Part shown: one piece after another, positions 7,697 through 15,679 of the stretch
How the letters are laid out: the number at the start of each line of letters is the position of its first letter
How positions within the stretch are numbered: the stretch's first letter is position 1
DNA from: Pirellulales bacterium
GTDB taxonomy: Bacteria; Planctomycetota; Planctomycetia; Pirellulales; Lacipirellulaceae
Length of the DNA: 49,237 nt
Direction of reading: 5' to 3'
NCBI GenBank assembly: GCA_020849945.1
Contig: JADZFK010000055.1
Location: 1 to 49,237 of the forward strand
Program-made: the position numbers and the translations under genes
Notes under the pieces: generated by a model
The model's input: the letters and a program-made list of their open reading frames with translations, nothing else
Database searches by the model: none
Told to the model about the DNA's origin: nothing

Positions 7697-9352
7697 ATGT
7701 CCGACGAAATCCTGCTCAACGAAGCCGCGTATGCCGTGTGGCAAACGGTTAGGGAGCGCGGGCCGATTGAGTTGGGTGAAGTGGTAAAGATTACCGGGGT
7801 CGATCAGGCACAGGTCTCGGCGGCAGCGACGGATGCTTCGACGCAAGGCTTCTTCAAGATAACGGAGACTTTCAAAGAGGAGCTAGCCATTAGCGAAGGC
7901 GCGAGAGCGCTATATGAGGCCGGACTTCCGGAATTCCTGGCGGCCTCGAAGTTGCACCAATCCGGTGGTGAAATGGCCATGCCCGAATTCGTAGAATGGG
8001 CCAAGCGAAAGAACGTCGCAGTCAACGACATTTTCAAATGGGGAGCAGCACGAAATTGGATCGAGAGAATCAAGGACTCAAGTGGCTTGCGCATTTCACT
8101 TACTGCTGCAAGACGTAACAATCCGGACGCAATTCCGAGTGACATCGCACTGTTAACAAGGATGCATTGGCACGGCAGTTGTTTTCTCGACGAGCTGGAT
8201 TCAGAAACTCAACCAGACCTAATAAGGGAACTGCTCTCTAAACGTCCAGAACTCGCCAAGATTAAACAGCGGACTACTCGCTCATTGAATCTCACGGAAA
8301 AGGGGACTGGGGCATTCAAGAGTCGGAATGTCCGCCAGGTGAAGGAACGCAACACCCTCACGCCAGAAGACCTTGAATCGGGTGCGTGGCGCGAGATTAA
8401 GCTTCGGCCGTATGATGTTACGCTTGCGGCTCGTGATGTTCATCCCGCCAAAATTCACCCGCTTCGGAAGATCATCGAGCAAACGCGGCGGGCGTTCTTG
8501 GAAATGGGGTTTGCCGAGGTCGTTTCGCCGATGATCGAATCGGCCTTTTGGAACTTTGACGCGCTCTTCCAGCCGCAAGACCACCCCGCCCGCGACATGC
8601 AAGACACGTTCTACATGCGCGACCCAGCCGCCGCGCCGCTGCCTGGCGAGTGGGACGGACTTCAGTCCGTCCATGGCGGGCCAGAAAAAGGTGTCAGGAT
8701 CCATTTTCCCACTCGGCAGGGCAGCGCCAATGAGGAAATGGTTCCTGACACCTTTGTCGACATCGTCAACAACGTCCGCCTCACGCACGAAACGGGCTGG
8801 GAAACAGGCTCGGAAGGCTGGGGCTACACGTGGAGTCCCGAAGTTTCGAGGCAGGTGGTACTACGAACGCACACCACGGCGGCCACGATTCGGGCGCTGG
8901 CCGCGAACCCGAACCCGCCGGGTAAGTTCTTCTGCGTCGGCTGGACGTACCGCAACGAAACGATCAGTTTCAAGCACCTGCCCGTTTTTCATCAGGTCGA
9001 TGGCATTATCATCGACGAAGAAGCCAACCTGGCTTCGCTCATGGGTACGCTGCAAGAGTTCTACTCGAAGATGGGTTTTGGCCGTGTGAAGTTCAAGCCG
9101 GCGTTTTACCCATACACCGAACCGAGTGTTGATGTCGTTGTTTACATGGAATCGCGCGGCAAGTGGATCGAGATGGGTGGTGCCGGCATCTTCCGCCCAG
9201 AAGTTACGCTACCGCTCGGGTGCAAGTACCCTGTGCTTGCGTGGGGGCTTGGCATCGAGCGACTCGCGATGATCCGGTTCGGCCTCGCGGACATCCGCGA
9301 ACTTTATCGCCCCAGCCTCGATGCGCTGGAGGAGGTGCCGCTATGTCGCTGA
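7697..9352 (+). CDS. pheS: Phenylalanyl-tRNA synthetase alpha subunit, archaeal/eukaryotic type
   Basis: This is the catalytic class II subunit of the (alpha-beta)2 PheRS that charges tRNA-Phe. At 551 residues it far exceeds the bacterial ~340. The first ~170 residues look like winged-helix modules, as in archaeal/eukaryotic alpha subunits. The core matches that type: ESAFWNFDALFQPQDHPARD (motif 1/2 area), VLRTHTTAATIRAL, and the motif 3 end YTEPSVDVVVYM with GLGIERLAMIRFG. Residues ~317-353 are an extra segment with no counterpart in the family. It is encoded by palindromic repeat DNA (8654-8755) that keeps the frame open. No clear Shine-Dalgarno site precedes the ATG. pheT follows 157 bases later. 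Confidence 0.95.
   Translation: MSDEILLNEAAYAVWQTVRERGPIELGEVVKITGVDQAQVSAAATDASTQGFFKITETFKEELAISEGARALYEAGLPEFLAASKLHQSGGEMAMPEFVEWAKRKNVAVNDIFKWGAARNWIERIKDSSGLRISLTAARRNNPDAIPSDIALLTRMHWHGSCFLDELDSETQPDLIRELLSKRPELAKIKQRTTRSLNLTEKGTGAFKSRNVRQVKERNTLTPEDLESGAWREIKLRPYDVTLAARDVHPAKIHPLRKIIEQTRRAFLEMGFAEVVSPMIESAFWNFDALFQPQDHPARDMQDTFYMRDPAAAPLPGEWDGLQSVHGGPEKGVRIHFPTRQGSANEEMVPDTFVDIVNNVRLTHETGWETGSEGWGYTWSPEVSRQVVLRTHTTAATIRALAANPNPPGKFFCVGWTYRNETISFKHLPVFHQVDGIIIDEEANLASLMGTLQEFYSKMGFGRVKFKPAFYPYTEPSVDVVVYMESRGKWIEMGGAGIFRPEVTLPLGCKYPVLAWGLGIERLAMIRFGLADIRELYRPSLDALEEVPLCR
8654..8755. repeat. Palindromic repeats embedded in-frame in pheS
   Basis: Two adjacent palindromes are present. GACGGAC-TTCA-GTCCGTC occupies 8654-8671. 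A larger inverted repeat has arms AAAGGTGTCAGGATCCAT (from 8687) and ATGGTTCCTGACACCTTT (ending 8755). The full 22-base arms match at 20 positions. The AAGGTGTCAGGA arm resembles REP-type palindromes I know from other genomes, often associated with REP-associated tyrosine transposases. The segment lies between DPAAAPLP and VDIVNNV of PheS, where homologues have only a few residues. Confidence 0.8.
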
Positions 9353-9355
9353 AGC

Positions 9356-9490
9356 GAGGATGCAGGAGACAGGATGCAGGGGGCAAGGAACAAACAGCCC
9401 TCGTGCTGAATAAGCCCATTGGTTCTTCAGTCCCCGGCACTGCCGAGGGTTCTGCCTTTCCCTGCCCCCTGCCCCCTGCATCCTGCCCCC
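9356..9490. repeat. Word-array palindrome filling the pheS-pheT spacer
   Basis: The left arm (9356-9388) is built of GGATGCAGG/GACAGGATGCAGGGGGC words. The right arm (9460-9490) is its approximate complement, built of CCCTGCCCC/TGCATCCTGCCCC words. The middle carries a smaller hairpin (CCCCGGCACTGCCGAGGG, approximate). The architecture and words are the same as at 42233-42309. Confidence 0.75.
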
Positions 9491-9509
9491 TTTCGCCGGA
9501 GGCGGCGCC

Positions 9510-11360
9510 ATGCCCATAGTCAACATCGACCTCGCCTGGCTCAATCGCTTGCTCGGCAAGCCGTACGAAACGGCCGTGCTGCAAGAGTCGCTCGAACAAA
9601 TTGGCTGCGATGTGGAGGACGTCGTTGAAATCGAGCGCAGCCGCTGCCCGCAATGTGGCTCGCTGGTCGAGCACCCGCTCGGGCAAGAGGAAATGAAGTG
9701 CTGCACGATGTGCGGCTACGAGTCGGAGGCATCGTTCAAGCAGGTCGGTAGTCAGCAAGTGATGCGGCTCGACTTGCTCGCCGACCGTCCCGACCTGTTC
9801 GACGTTGGCGGCCTGGCCCGCGCTCTCCGCGGCACGCTGGGCATCGAAAGTGGCCTGCCCAAGTACACGACCAAAGGGTCGAGCCTCGAAGTTCATGTCG
9901 ACAAATCGGTAACCGAGAAGGACAGCCACCGGCCGTTCATCGCCTGCGCGGTGATGACGCTGCCACCCGTCGACGAGACGAGCCTTGCCGCGATCATGAA
10001 GCTGCAGGAGAACCTGCACTGGGGCGTCGGCCGCGACCGCAAGCTGGCCTCGATCGGTGTGTACGATTTTTCCACGATCACCGGGCCGATTAACTACACG
10101 ACGATCGACCCCGATAAAGACCCGTTCGTGCCGCTCGGTATGCCGGGCAAGAAGATGACCGGCCGGCAGATTCTGGAATCACACCCCAAGGGAATGGCTT
10201 ACGCCGAACTGCTCGCCCAACACAAGCGTTACCCTGTGTTGGTAGATTCCAAGGGCCAGGTCCTCTCGATGCCGCCGATCATCAACAGCGAAGAAACGAA
10301 GGTGAAGCAGGGCACGACGCGGGTATTCATTGATGTCACGGGCATCAGCCGAGCGGCTGTTACAAAGTCGCTCGATACGCTAGTTTGTTCGCTCGCCGAA
10401 ATCGGCGGCACGATTGAAACGGTCCAAGTCATTCACCACGACGACACGACGAACACGACGCCAGATTTACAACCCCGAACGGCCGCCATCGAGTTGAGCG
10501 AAGCGAAGCGATGGCTGGGTTTACCGTTGGACGAGGTCTCACTCGCTGCCTCACTCCGCAGGATGCGGTTCGATGTTGGGGAGCGTGGAGCGCGGAGCGA
10601 GGAACGAGTTCAAAGCAAGAAGACCTCACTCCTCACTCCTCACTCCTCACCCCTCACCGTCTCCTTCCCCGCGTACCGCACCGATATCCGCCACATGGTT
10701 GACCTGTTTGAAGACGTCGCCATTGGCTTCGGCTATGCGAACATCGAACCGCGGCTTGTGAAGTCAATGACTGTCGGTGCTCCACGGCCGGAGGAGGTAC
10801 TGAGCGATCGCGCTCGGCAGGTGCTCATCGGGCTAGGATTCAGCGAGATTATGAGTTTGCCGCTTACGACCGAGGAGCAGCAATTCGAGCGGCTACGCAT
10901 GTTGGCCCCCGAACGTTACCCCCAGGTGGCGAATCCGAAGCTAAAGGCTTACAACGTGGTCCGCACGCATCTCATGGGCGGCCTCATGGAAGCGCTTCGT
11001 GAGAATCGTCGCCGTGTGATGCCCCTGCGGTTTTTCGAGATCGATAACACGGCCGGTCTGGATGAGGCGGCCATTACAGGTGCCAGCGAGGAACGCCGCG
11101 TGGCGTTCGTCGAGATCGGCCGCGAGAGCGGCTACGCCACCGCCCGCAGCACCGTAGATTCGCTCCTCCGCGAACTGGGCTGGCAACCAACGTATGCGGC
11201 AATCGACCACCCTACCTTTGTCCCTGGCCGCGCCGCCACCCTCACCGTCGCTGGGCAAGAAATTGGCATCCTGGGCGAAGTCCACCCCGAGGTCCTCACG
11301 AACTTCGGTCTGACGTATCCCGTCGCCATGGCAGAAATAACGCTGCAACGCATCTTCTGA
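9510..11360 (+). CDS. pheT: Phenylalanyl-tRNA synthetase beta subunit, archaeal/eukaryotic type, with added zinc ribbon
   Basis: This is the structural and editing partner of PheS. At 616 residues it matches the short archaeal/eukaryotic beta subunit (~550-600), not the bacterial ~800-residue form, and it lacks the bacterial tRNA-binding EMAP domain at the N-terminus. Recognisable segments are RPDLFDVGGLARALRG, GVYDFSTITGP, YPVLVDSKGQVLSMPPIINS, the B5-like YRTDIRHMVDLFEDVAIGFG, and GILGEVHPEVLTNFGLTYPV. Two insertions stand out: C46-P-Q-C49 with C65-T-M-C68, a probable zinc ribbon (9645-9713), and a repeat-derived stretch at residues ~357-384. CGGAGG 8-13 bases upstream supports the start. 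Confidence 0.95.
   Translation: MPIVNIDLAWLNRLLGKPYETAVLQESLEQIGCDVEDVVEIERSRCPQCGSLVEHPLGQEEMKCCTMCGYESEASFKQVGSQQVMRLDLLADRPDLFDVGGLARALRGTLGIESGLPKYTTKGSSLEVHVDKSVTEKDSHRPFIACAVMTLPPVDETSLAAIMKLQENLHWGVGRDRKLASIGVYDFSTITGPINYTTIDPDKDPFVPLGMPGKKMTGRQILESHPKGMAYAELLAQHKRYPVLVDSKGQVLSMPPIINSEETKVKQGTTRVFIDVTGISRAAVTKSLDTLVCSLAEIGGTIETVQVIHHDDTTNTTPDLQPRTAAIELSEAKRWLGLPLDEVSLAASLRRMRFDVGERGARSEERVQSKKTSLLTPHSSPLTVSFPAYRTDIRHMVDLFEDVAIGFGYANIEPRLVKSMTVGAPRPEEVLSDRARQVLIGLGFSEIMSLPLTTEEQQFERLRMLAPERYPQVANPKLKAYNVVRTHLMGGLMEALRENRRRVMPLRFFEIDNTAGLDEAAITGASEERRVAFVEIGRESGYATARSTVDSLLRELGWQPTYAAIDHPTFVPGRAATLTVAGQEIGILGEVHPEVLTNFGLTYPVAMAEITLQRIF
10578..10660. repeat. Word-array palindrome inside pheT
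   Basis: The left arm is a 7-base array, GGAGCG(T/C/A) repeated about four times from 10580. The right arm is CTCACTC/CTCACTC repeated about four times (10627-10655). The arms are imperfect complements. The translated product, GERGARSEERV then SLLTPHSSPLTVS, is low-complexity and interrupts the B5-like region between FDV and FPAYRTDI. Confidence 0.65.
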
Positions 11361-11376
11361 GCGGGTTGCAACACCG

Positions 11377-13050
11377 ATGGCAGTCGGCGAACATGGTTTC
11401 ATGAGTTCGACCTCGACCGGACCAACGATCGCCAACTTCCTAGCTCGAGTAGTGGCCTGTCGCGGCGCGGACAACGCCCTCGGATACTTCCGCGAATGCG
11501 ATCTCCACTGGCTAACGTGGCAAGAAGTTGGGGATGCTGTTTCTCAGCTCGCGGATGGACTGCGTAACACAGGGTTAGAACCGGGCGATTGCGTGGCCCA
11601 TGTTTCGGAGAATCGCCCTGAGTGGATTATTACCGATCTGGCACTGCACTTAACGGGGGCTGTGCATGTGCCGATCCACATTTCGCTTGCCGGTGAGCAA
11701 ATTGCCGCCCAGATTGCCGATTGTGGTGCCCGGCTCGTAATTGTTTCGACCTCCGAACTGGTAGAGAAATTTGTGGGGCACTTGCACGGCGCAGTACCCA
11801 TCTATCACTACGACGCTAGAATCGCCGGCTTTCGCCCGGCGGCTATCTCGAACCCGATTCCTTGCCTTGGTTCTCGACCCTCGGCCCTCGACCCTCGACC
11901 TGCCAACCCTCGCCCCACTTGCCCTCTCTCCTCTCGTCTTGCGACGATCCTTTACACGAGCGGTACTACCGGTCGGCCTCGTGGCGTGATGCTCTCGCAC
12001 GCCAACCTCGCCGCAAACGCCGCCGCGATGGTTGAGTCTTTTGGCCCGATTCGAAATGAAACGCGACTGTGCATTCTACCTCTCAGTCACATTTATGCCC
12101 GAACGTGTGATTTGTATACTTGGGTTTACCGCGGTTCGCGGTTGGTGCTCGGCGAGAGCCGCGAGACTCTCGCCCGCGATCTTGGTCTGGCACGGCCCAC
12201 GGCACTCAACGCGGTCCCCTATCTGTACGAACGAATCTGCAATCATATTCGCGGGGCAGGCGGAGATGAGTCTGCCGCGGTTCAGAACTACTTTGGGGGC
12301 CAAATGGAAATGCTCCACTGCGGCGGCGCGCCACTCGCCCCCGAGATCGAACAATGGTTTGCCTGCCGCGGCATGCCCGTGCTGCTTGGCTACGGCCTAA
12401 CCGAATCGTCGCCGGTTATCGCCGCTTCCACCCCACTCGCCCATCGCGCCGGTAGTGTGGGCAAGCCGCTCGCAAACCTTAGGCTTCGCATCGCCGAGGA
12501 TGGCGAAATATTGGTCTCAGGACCAACCATTATGCTTGGATATTGGAAAGATGAATCGGCCACATCCGCAGTCCTTCACCATGGCTGGCTCGATACGGGC
12601 GACCTTGGCGAACTCGATGCGGAAGGCTTTCTCACCATACGCGGCCGCAAGAAGGAGCTTATCGTTCTCTCGACGGGCAAGAAAGTGATCCCCTCGCGTG
12701 TCGAACTCCTTCTGACTTCTTCCCCGCACATCGACCAAGCTGCTGTTTATGGTGATGGCCACACGGGGCTTGCCGCCCTGATCGTTCCGCAACCACTTGC
12801 TAGTCGGCCAAGCGATTACGAAAGAGCATCGGCCGACCATTGTGCTCAACAACGGCATGCGTTCTACGAAGCCGAAATCAAACGCTGCCTTGCCGCAGCG
12901 GCTCACGAAGAGCAGATTCACCGCTTTGCGCTCGTTGATCGCCCGTTCTCGATTGAACAAGGCGAACTGACGGCCAAACTTAGCCTCTGCCGGGAAGTCA
13001 TCGCCAAGAACTTCGTCGCCGATCTGGCCCAATGTTTCGCCGAGGGCTAG
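11377..13050 (+). CDS. AMP-dependent acyl-CoA synthetase/ligase (FadD-like)
   Basis: This ANL-superfamily enzyme activates a carboxylic acid, probably a fatty acid, via an acyl-adenylate. The P-loop YTSGTTGRPRGVMLSHANLA is near residue 195, GYGLTESSPVIAAS in the mid-region, and LDTGDLGELDAEGFLTIRGR plus KKELIVLSTGKKVIPSRVE near the end. This is the long-chain acyl-CoA synthetase/AMP-forming ligase pattern. The final catalytic lysine region is less conserved. A proline-rich stretch just before the P-loop is encoded by CCCTCGACC repeats. The ATG at 11377 is 16 bases after pheT, and 11401 is an alternative start. Co-directional spacing suggests cotranscription with pheST, though no functional link is evident. 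Confidence 0.85.
   Translation: MAVGEHGFMSSTSTGPTIANFLARVVACRGADNALGYFRECDLHWLTWQEVGDAVSQLADGLRNTGLEPGDCVAHVSENRPEWIITDLALHLTGAVHVPIHISLAGEQIAAQIADCGARLVIVSTSELVEKFVGHLHGAVPIYHYDARIAGFRPAAISNPIPCLGSRPSALDPRPANPRPTCPLSSRLATILYTSGTTGRPRGVMLSHANLAANAAAMVESFGPIRNETRLCILPLSHIYARTCDLYTWVYRGSRLVLGESRETLARDLGLARPTALNAVPYLYERICNHIRGAGGDESAAVQNYFGGQMEMLHCGGAPLAPEIEQWFACRGMPVLLGYGLTESSPVIAASTPLAHRAGSVGKPLANLRLRIAEDGEILVSGPTIMLGYWKDESATSAVLHHGWLDTGDLGELDAEGFLTIRGRKKELIVLSTGKKVIPSRVELLLTSSPHIDQAAVYGDGHTGLAALIVPQPLASRPSDYERASADHCAQQRHAFYEAEIKRCLAAAAHEEQIHRFALVDRPFSIEQGELTAKLSLCREVIAKNFVADLAQCFAEG
11872..11930. repeat. CCCTCGACC word array within the acyl-CoA synthetase gene
   Basis: CTCGACCCTCGGCCCTCGAC and further copies encode the low-complexity SRPSALDPRPANPRPT just upstream of the ATP-binding P-loop. 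The same words (CCCTCGACCCTCAGCCCTCG) occur in the spacer at 40822-40846 before the DUF1015 gene, so this is dispersed repeat DNA read as protein. Confidence 0.55.
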
Positions 13051-13462
13051 ACCAGAGTTTTTTCCACGGAGCACACGGAGAAAGCAGAAAAGCAAATTGG
13101 TCATTGCAAATTGATCATTTGTCAATGGCGATTCCGAAATGGCCAAGTTTCAAATGACGGTGAATCACAAAATCAATTGCAACAAACAAGTTGAGGGTAT
13201 CCAGGGATTGGAACCGCCTCAGCCCCCGGGTTTGCCGGGGGGTTAACGCATCGTGACACTGTGGAGCGCCCCCGGCAAAGCCGGGGGCTGTGTGTCCAAT
13301 TCTCGGATGCCTTCAATTAGTTCGGCGAGTAGAGAAAGCGGTGATGAGCTCCCGGAGGGGCAATCATCACCCCACACGTTATCGTAATTCCAATCCGATA
13401 TTGTCCAGTCTCTGCTCCGACCCGCATATTCATTACATCCGGCGTTTGTTTACCTAGGCGTT
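13051..13462. other. Geneless spacer after the acyl-CoA synthetase
   Basis: It contains a CCACGGAG-family fragment (about 13064-13082), a stretch of AAATTGGTCATTTGCAAATG-like short inverted words (13092-13160) similar to those at 33480 and 34500, and the ~100-bp repeat at 13204-13302. No credible reading frame or RNA gene was recognised in the remainder. Confidence 0.6.
13204..13302. repeat. Dispersed ~100-bp repeat, copy 1
   Basis: It begins GGGATTGGAACCGCCTC and ends CCCCGGCAAAGCCGGGGGCTG followed by TGTGTCCAATTC. The same outline is found at 33238-33342. The outer ends (ATTGGA and TCCAAT) are inverted, and inside there are two complementary GC-rich blocks (CCCCCGGGTTTGCCGGGGGG and CCCCCGGCAAAGCCGGGGG). 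Confidence 0.7.
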
Positions 13463-13491
13463 TTGACCGGCGCATGGCTGCGGCCTATATA
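13463..13491 (+). promoter_or_regulatory. Sigma-70-like promoter for the coiled-coil gene
   Basis: TTGACC (13463-13468), a 17-base spacer and TATATA (13486-13491). This is the best housekeeping-type promoter match I see in the window. It implies a leader of about 125 bases before the ATG at 13624. Confidence 0.6.
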
Positions 13492-13623
13492 TCGTTGAGA
13501 AGATCCCGCGATTCTTGCAAGAGAAGTCGCCCGAGATTCGCCGCCGAAGGCCGTGCGCACGCGCCTCGGCGAGCCGATATCGCTCACGGTCTGGTTGAGC
13601 GAATTGCATCCGTTGAGTTCTGC

Positions 13624-14985
13624 ATGCCCGAGCAAGAAACGTCGCCGACCTCTGTGGCAACAGCCTCTGTGCTGTCGGCGGCCGCGCTGCGCGAACTCGG
13701 CAAGCAGGCCGAGAAGGCTCTCTCCTCAAGCCGCGACTTAGCCGCTCGTCTGGAAGTCGACATTGCGAATCAGTTCGATCACCTATCGGCGGCCCTTGCC
13801 GCCCAGGTCGACACCGACTGCTCGGCCCCATTGGAAATAGTCACTTTCGAGGCGGACAAGAAATCTCATCTCGCCGAGATCGAACGCCTCACTGGTGAGC
13901 TTGCAAAGTCGCAAGAAGCATGGCGCGAGGAACGGAAGGCTCTGGAGGGTGATCGCCAGGAGCTTGCCACTCGGGCCGAGCTGCTCGAATCGCGTTACAG
14001 GATATCGCAAGAGGAATGGCGCAACCAACTTTTGCAATTCGAAGCACGTCTCCAGGAGCAACACGCTTCGTGGAACGAACAGCGCGCCGAGTGGGGCACA
14101 ACACGCGCCACACTCGAACGCCAGCGCGATGAGATTCAGCAGAAGTTCGACCTGGCGTTGCAGGATGTCCAGCGGATGCGCGAGCGGGTATCTGAACTGG
14201 AAGCCGACTTGGCACGACGCCCCTCGGTCGAACTTGCCGATTCAGCCGAACTCGTGTCTCTCCGCGCGGAACGCGATGCGCTGCTTGAGCGTGTCGAACA
14301 GCTCGAATCTCGTCCGGCCTCGCCGCTTGATTCGGAGGTCGAGCAGCAATTCTCCAATCTGCAACGACGTTTCGAGCTGGCCGTAGAGGATGTCCGCGAA
14401 CTGAAGACGAAGAACGCCCAGCTCGAGTCTCGCTTGGCGGAGAACTCGAAGTCTCGTTCGGCACCGTCCACGCCGACCGACTCGGGGAGCATGGACTGGG
14501 AATCGCAAAAAAGACGTTTGCTCGCCGTGCTCGCCGACGAAGGCGAACCGATCCACGAGCCTGAACGTCAGCAGGAACGCTGTTCGATTCAGGACACGAT
14601 CGAGATGACGGACGCAATCGTTGCCAAGAAGGACCTGCTCATCGCCGAGTTGACGGCCGAGTTGGAAGTTGCCCGAAGGGCCGCCAGCAACACGGCCCCC
14701 CAGGGCGGTATGTCCGACGAATTGATTGAGACAGACGAGATCATTGCCCAACATCGCCGCCGTGCCCAGGAACTTGAGCGCGAGATGATCGAGAAACTCC
14801 GCTCGGCCGAACTGGAGCTTTCGGTCGAGCGGGCTAAACTGGCCCGAGAGAAGGCCCACCTTGAAGAACTCCGCGCAACACTCGACTCGCAACGTCAGCA
14901 TGCGGACCCCAACGCGCCCGCTGAGGCCGCCGGTGCGCCACGGCGTCGCTGGCTTTCGAAACTCGGGATCGACGGAAAGGATTGA
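13624..14985 (+). CDS. Long coiled-coil protein of unknown function
   Basis: The protein has 453 residues and is not a recognised enzyme. From about residue 25 nearly to the end it is heptad-rich, charged and helical (repeats such as LERQRDEIQQKFDLALQDVQ, VEQLESR and LERVEQ). It has few glycines or prolines, except in a serine/proline linker around the SRSAPSTPTDSGS segment. There is no signal peptide or membrane segment. The start at 13624 (MPEQETSPTS) is chosen because the upstream part of the frame is arginine-rich and overlaps the promoter. The C-terminus ends in a short basic patch (RRRWLSKLG). A scaffolding or cytoskeleton-like role would be a guess. It is monocistronic, convergent with the next cluster. 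Confidence 0.8.
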   Translation: MPEQETSPTSVATASVLSAAALRELGKQAEKALSSSRDLAARLEVDIANQFDHLSAALAAQVDTDCSAPLEIVTFEADKKSHLAEIERLTGELAKSQEAWREERKALEGDRQELATRAELLESRYRISQEEWRNQLLQFEARLQEQHASWNEQRAEWGTTRATLERQRDEIQQKFDLALQDVQRMRERVSELEADLARRPSVELADSAELVSLRAERDALLERVEQLESRPASPLDSEVEQQFSNLQRRFELAVEDVRELKTKNAQLESRLAENSKSRSAPSTPTDSGSMDWESQKRRLLAVLADEGEPIHEPERQQERCSIQDTIEMTDAIVAKKDLLIAELTAELEVARRAASNTAPQGGMSDELIETDEIIAQHRRRAQELEREMIEKLRSAELELSVERAKLAREKAHLEELRATLDSQRQHADPNAPAEAAGAPRRRWLSKLGIDGKD

Positions 14986-15002
14986 GCGAACCGACCAAGT
15001 GC

Positions 15003-15629
15003 TCAGCCCGCGGACTCCGCTTCCATCCGATAGATGGCCAAGTGTTTTCCGCCCACGACAAACTCGTGAACCTCGAACTTGCCATCCACCGCGATGGGCC
15101 GAATCGTGAAATTGGCCGTCTTGCCTTGCTTCATTTCCACTAAGATACAATCGTACAACGCCGCGCCCGGGCCGAAGCAGCACTCCTGATTATCTCGCAC
15201 CAGAACAAATTGCCTGATCCCATGTTTTTGGGGCGTCGGCAAAATGTAACCGCGAATCCGAATCCGCTGCCCATCGAGCGCCTCGATCTCCTTGGTCAGC
15301 ATGGAACGCTCGAACTTCTCTCCCACGATCATGTCGAATCGCAGGTCGTCGAAGGTCTTGTCGAAGGGCCGGTCGCCCGCTTTCTCCAATACCACCGTTT
15401 TCGCCCCCGGCTTGGGCTTGGGCGGCGTAGTTGCTGAACCATTCTTCGTGGCATCTTCCGCCGCGGTCTTCCCCGTTGTCGCACGCTCTGTCTGCGTCGG
15501 CACAACGGGCCCGCCGCGAACGGCCGAACCTTGCTCACACCCAAGCCAGCCTGCCATCGCGGCCACAGCAGCCATCGCCACGGCGGCAGCCCAGCCTCGC
15601 CACGCCAATTGATCGACTGATTCAACCAT
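15003..15629 (-). CDS. Putative lipoprotein with DUF3299-like domain
   Basis: The protein has 208 residues. The N-terminus has a hydrophobic segment (AAAVAMAAVAAMAGWLGC) ending in a cysteine that fits a lipobox. An Ala/Thr/Pro/Lys-rich linker follows, then a compact domain. In the domain, LDGQRIRIRGYILP and QFVLVRDNQECCFG resemble the DUF3299 fold as I remember it (inference). The domain is clearly paralogous to the one in the next gene upstream (FLLVRDNNQCCFG). The adjacent cysteine pair suggests metal or redox chemistry but is not proof. It is the last gene of a three-gene minus-strand run, 50 bases after its neighbour. Confidence 0.75.
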   Translation of the reverse strand: MVESVDQLAWRGWAAAVAMAAVAAMAGWLGCEQGSAVRGGPVVPTQTERATTGKTAAEDATKNGSATTPPKPKPGAKTVVLEKAGDRPFDKTFDDLRFDMIVGEKFERSMLTKEIEALDGQRIRIRGYILPTPQKHGIRQFVLVRDNQECCFGPGAALYDCILVEMKQGKTANFTIRPIAVDGKFEVHEFVVGGKHLAIYRMEAESAG

Positions 15630-15679
15630 TGCTCATGCCGCAATCCGAGATACACAACCCGAATCCTTCAACCACCCGC

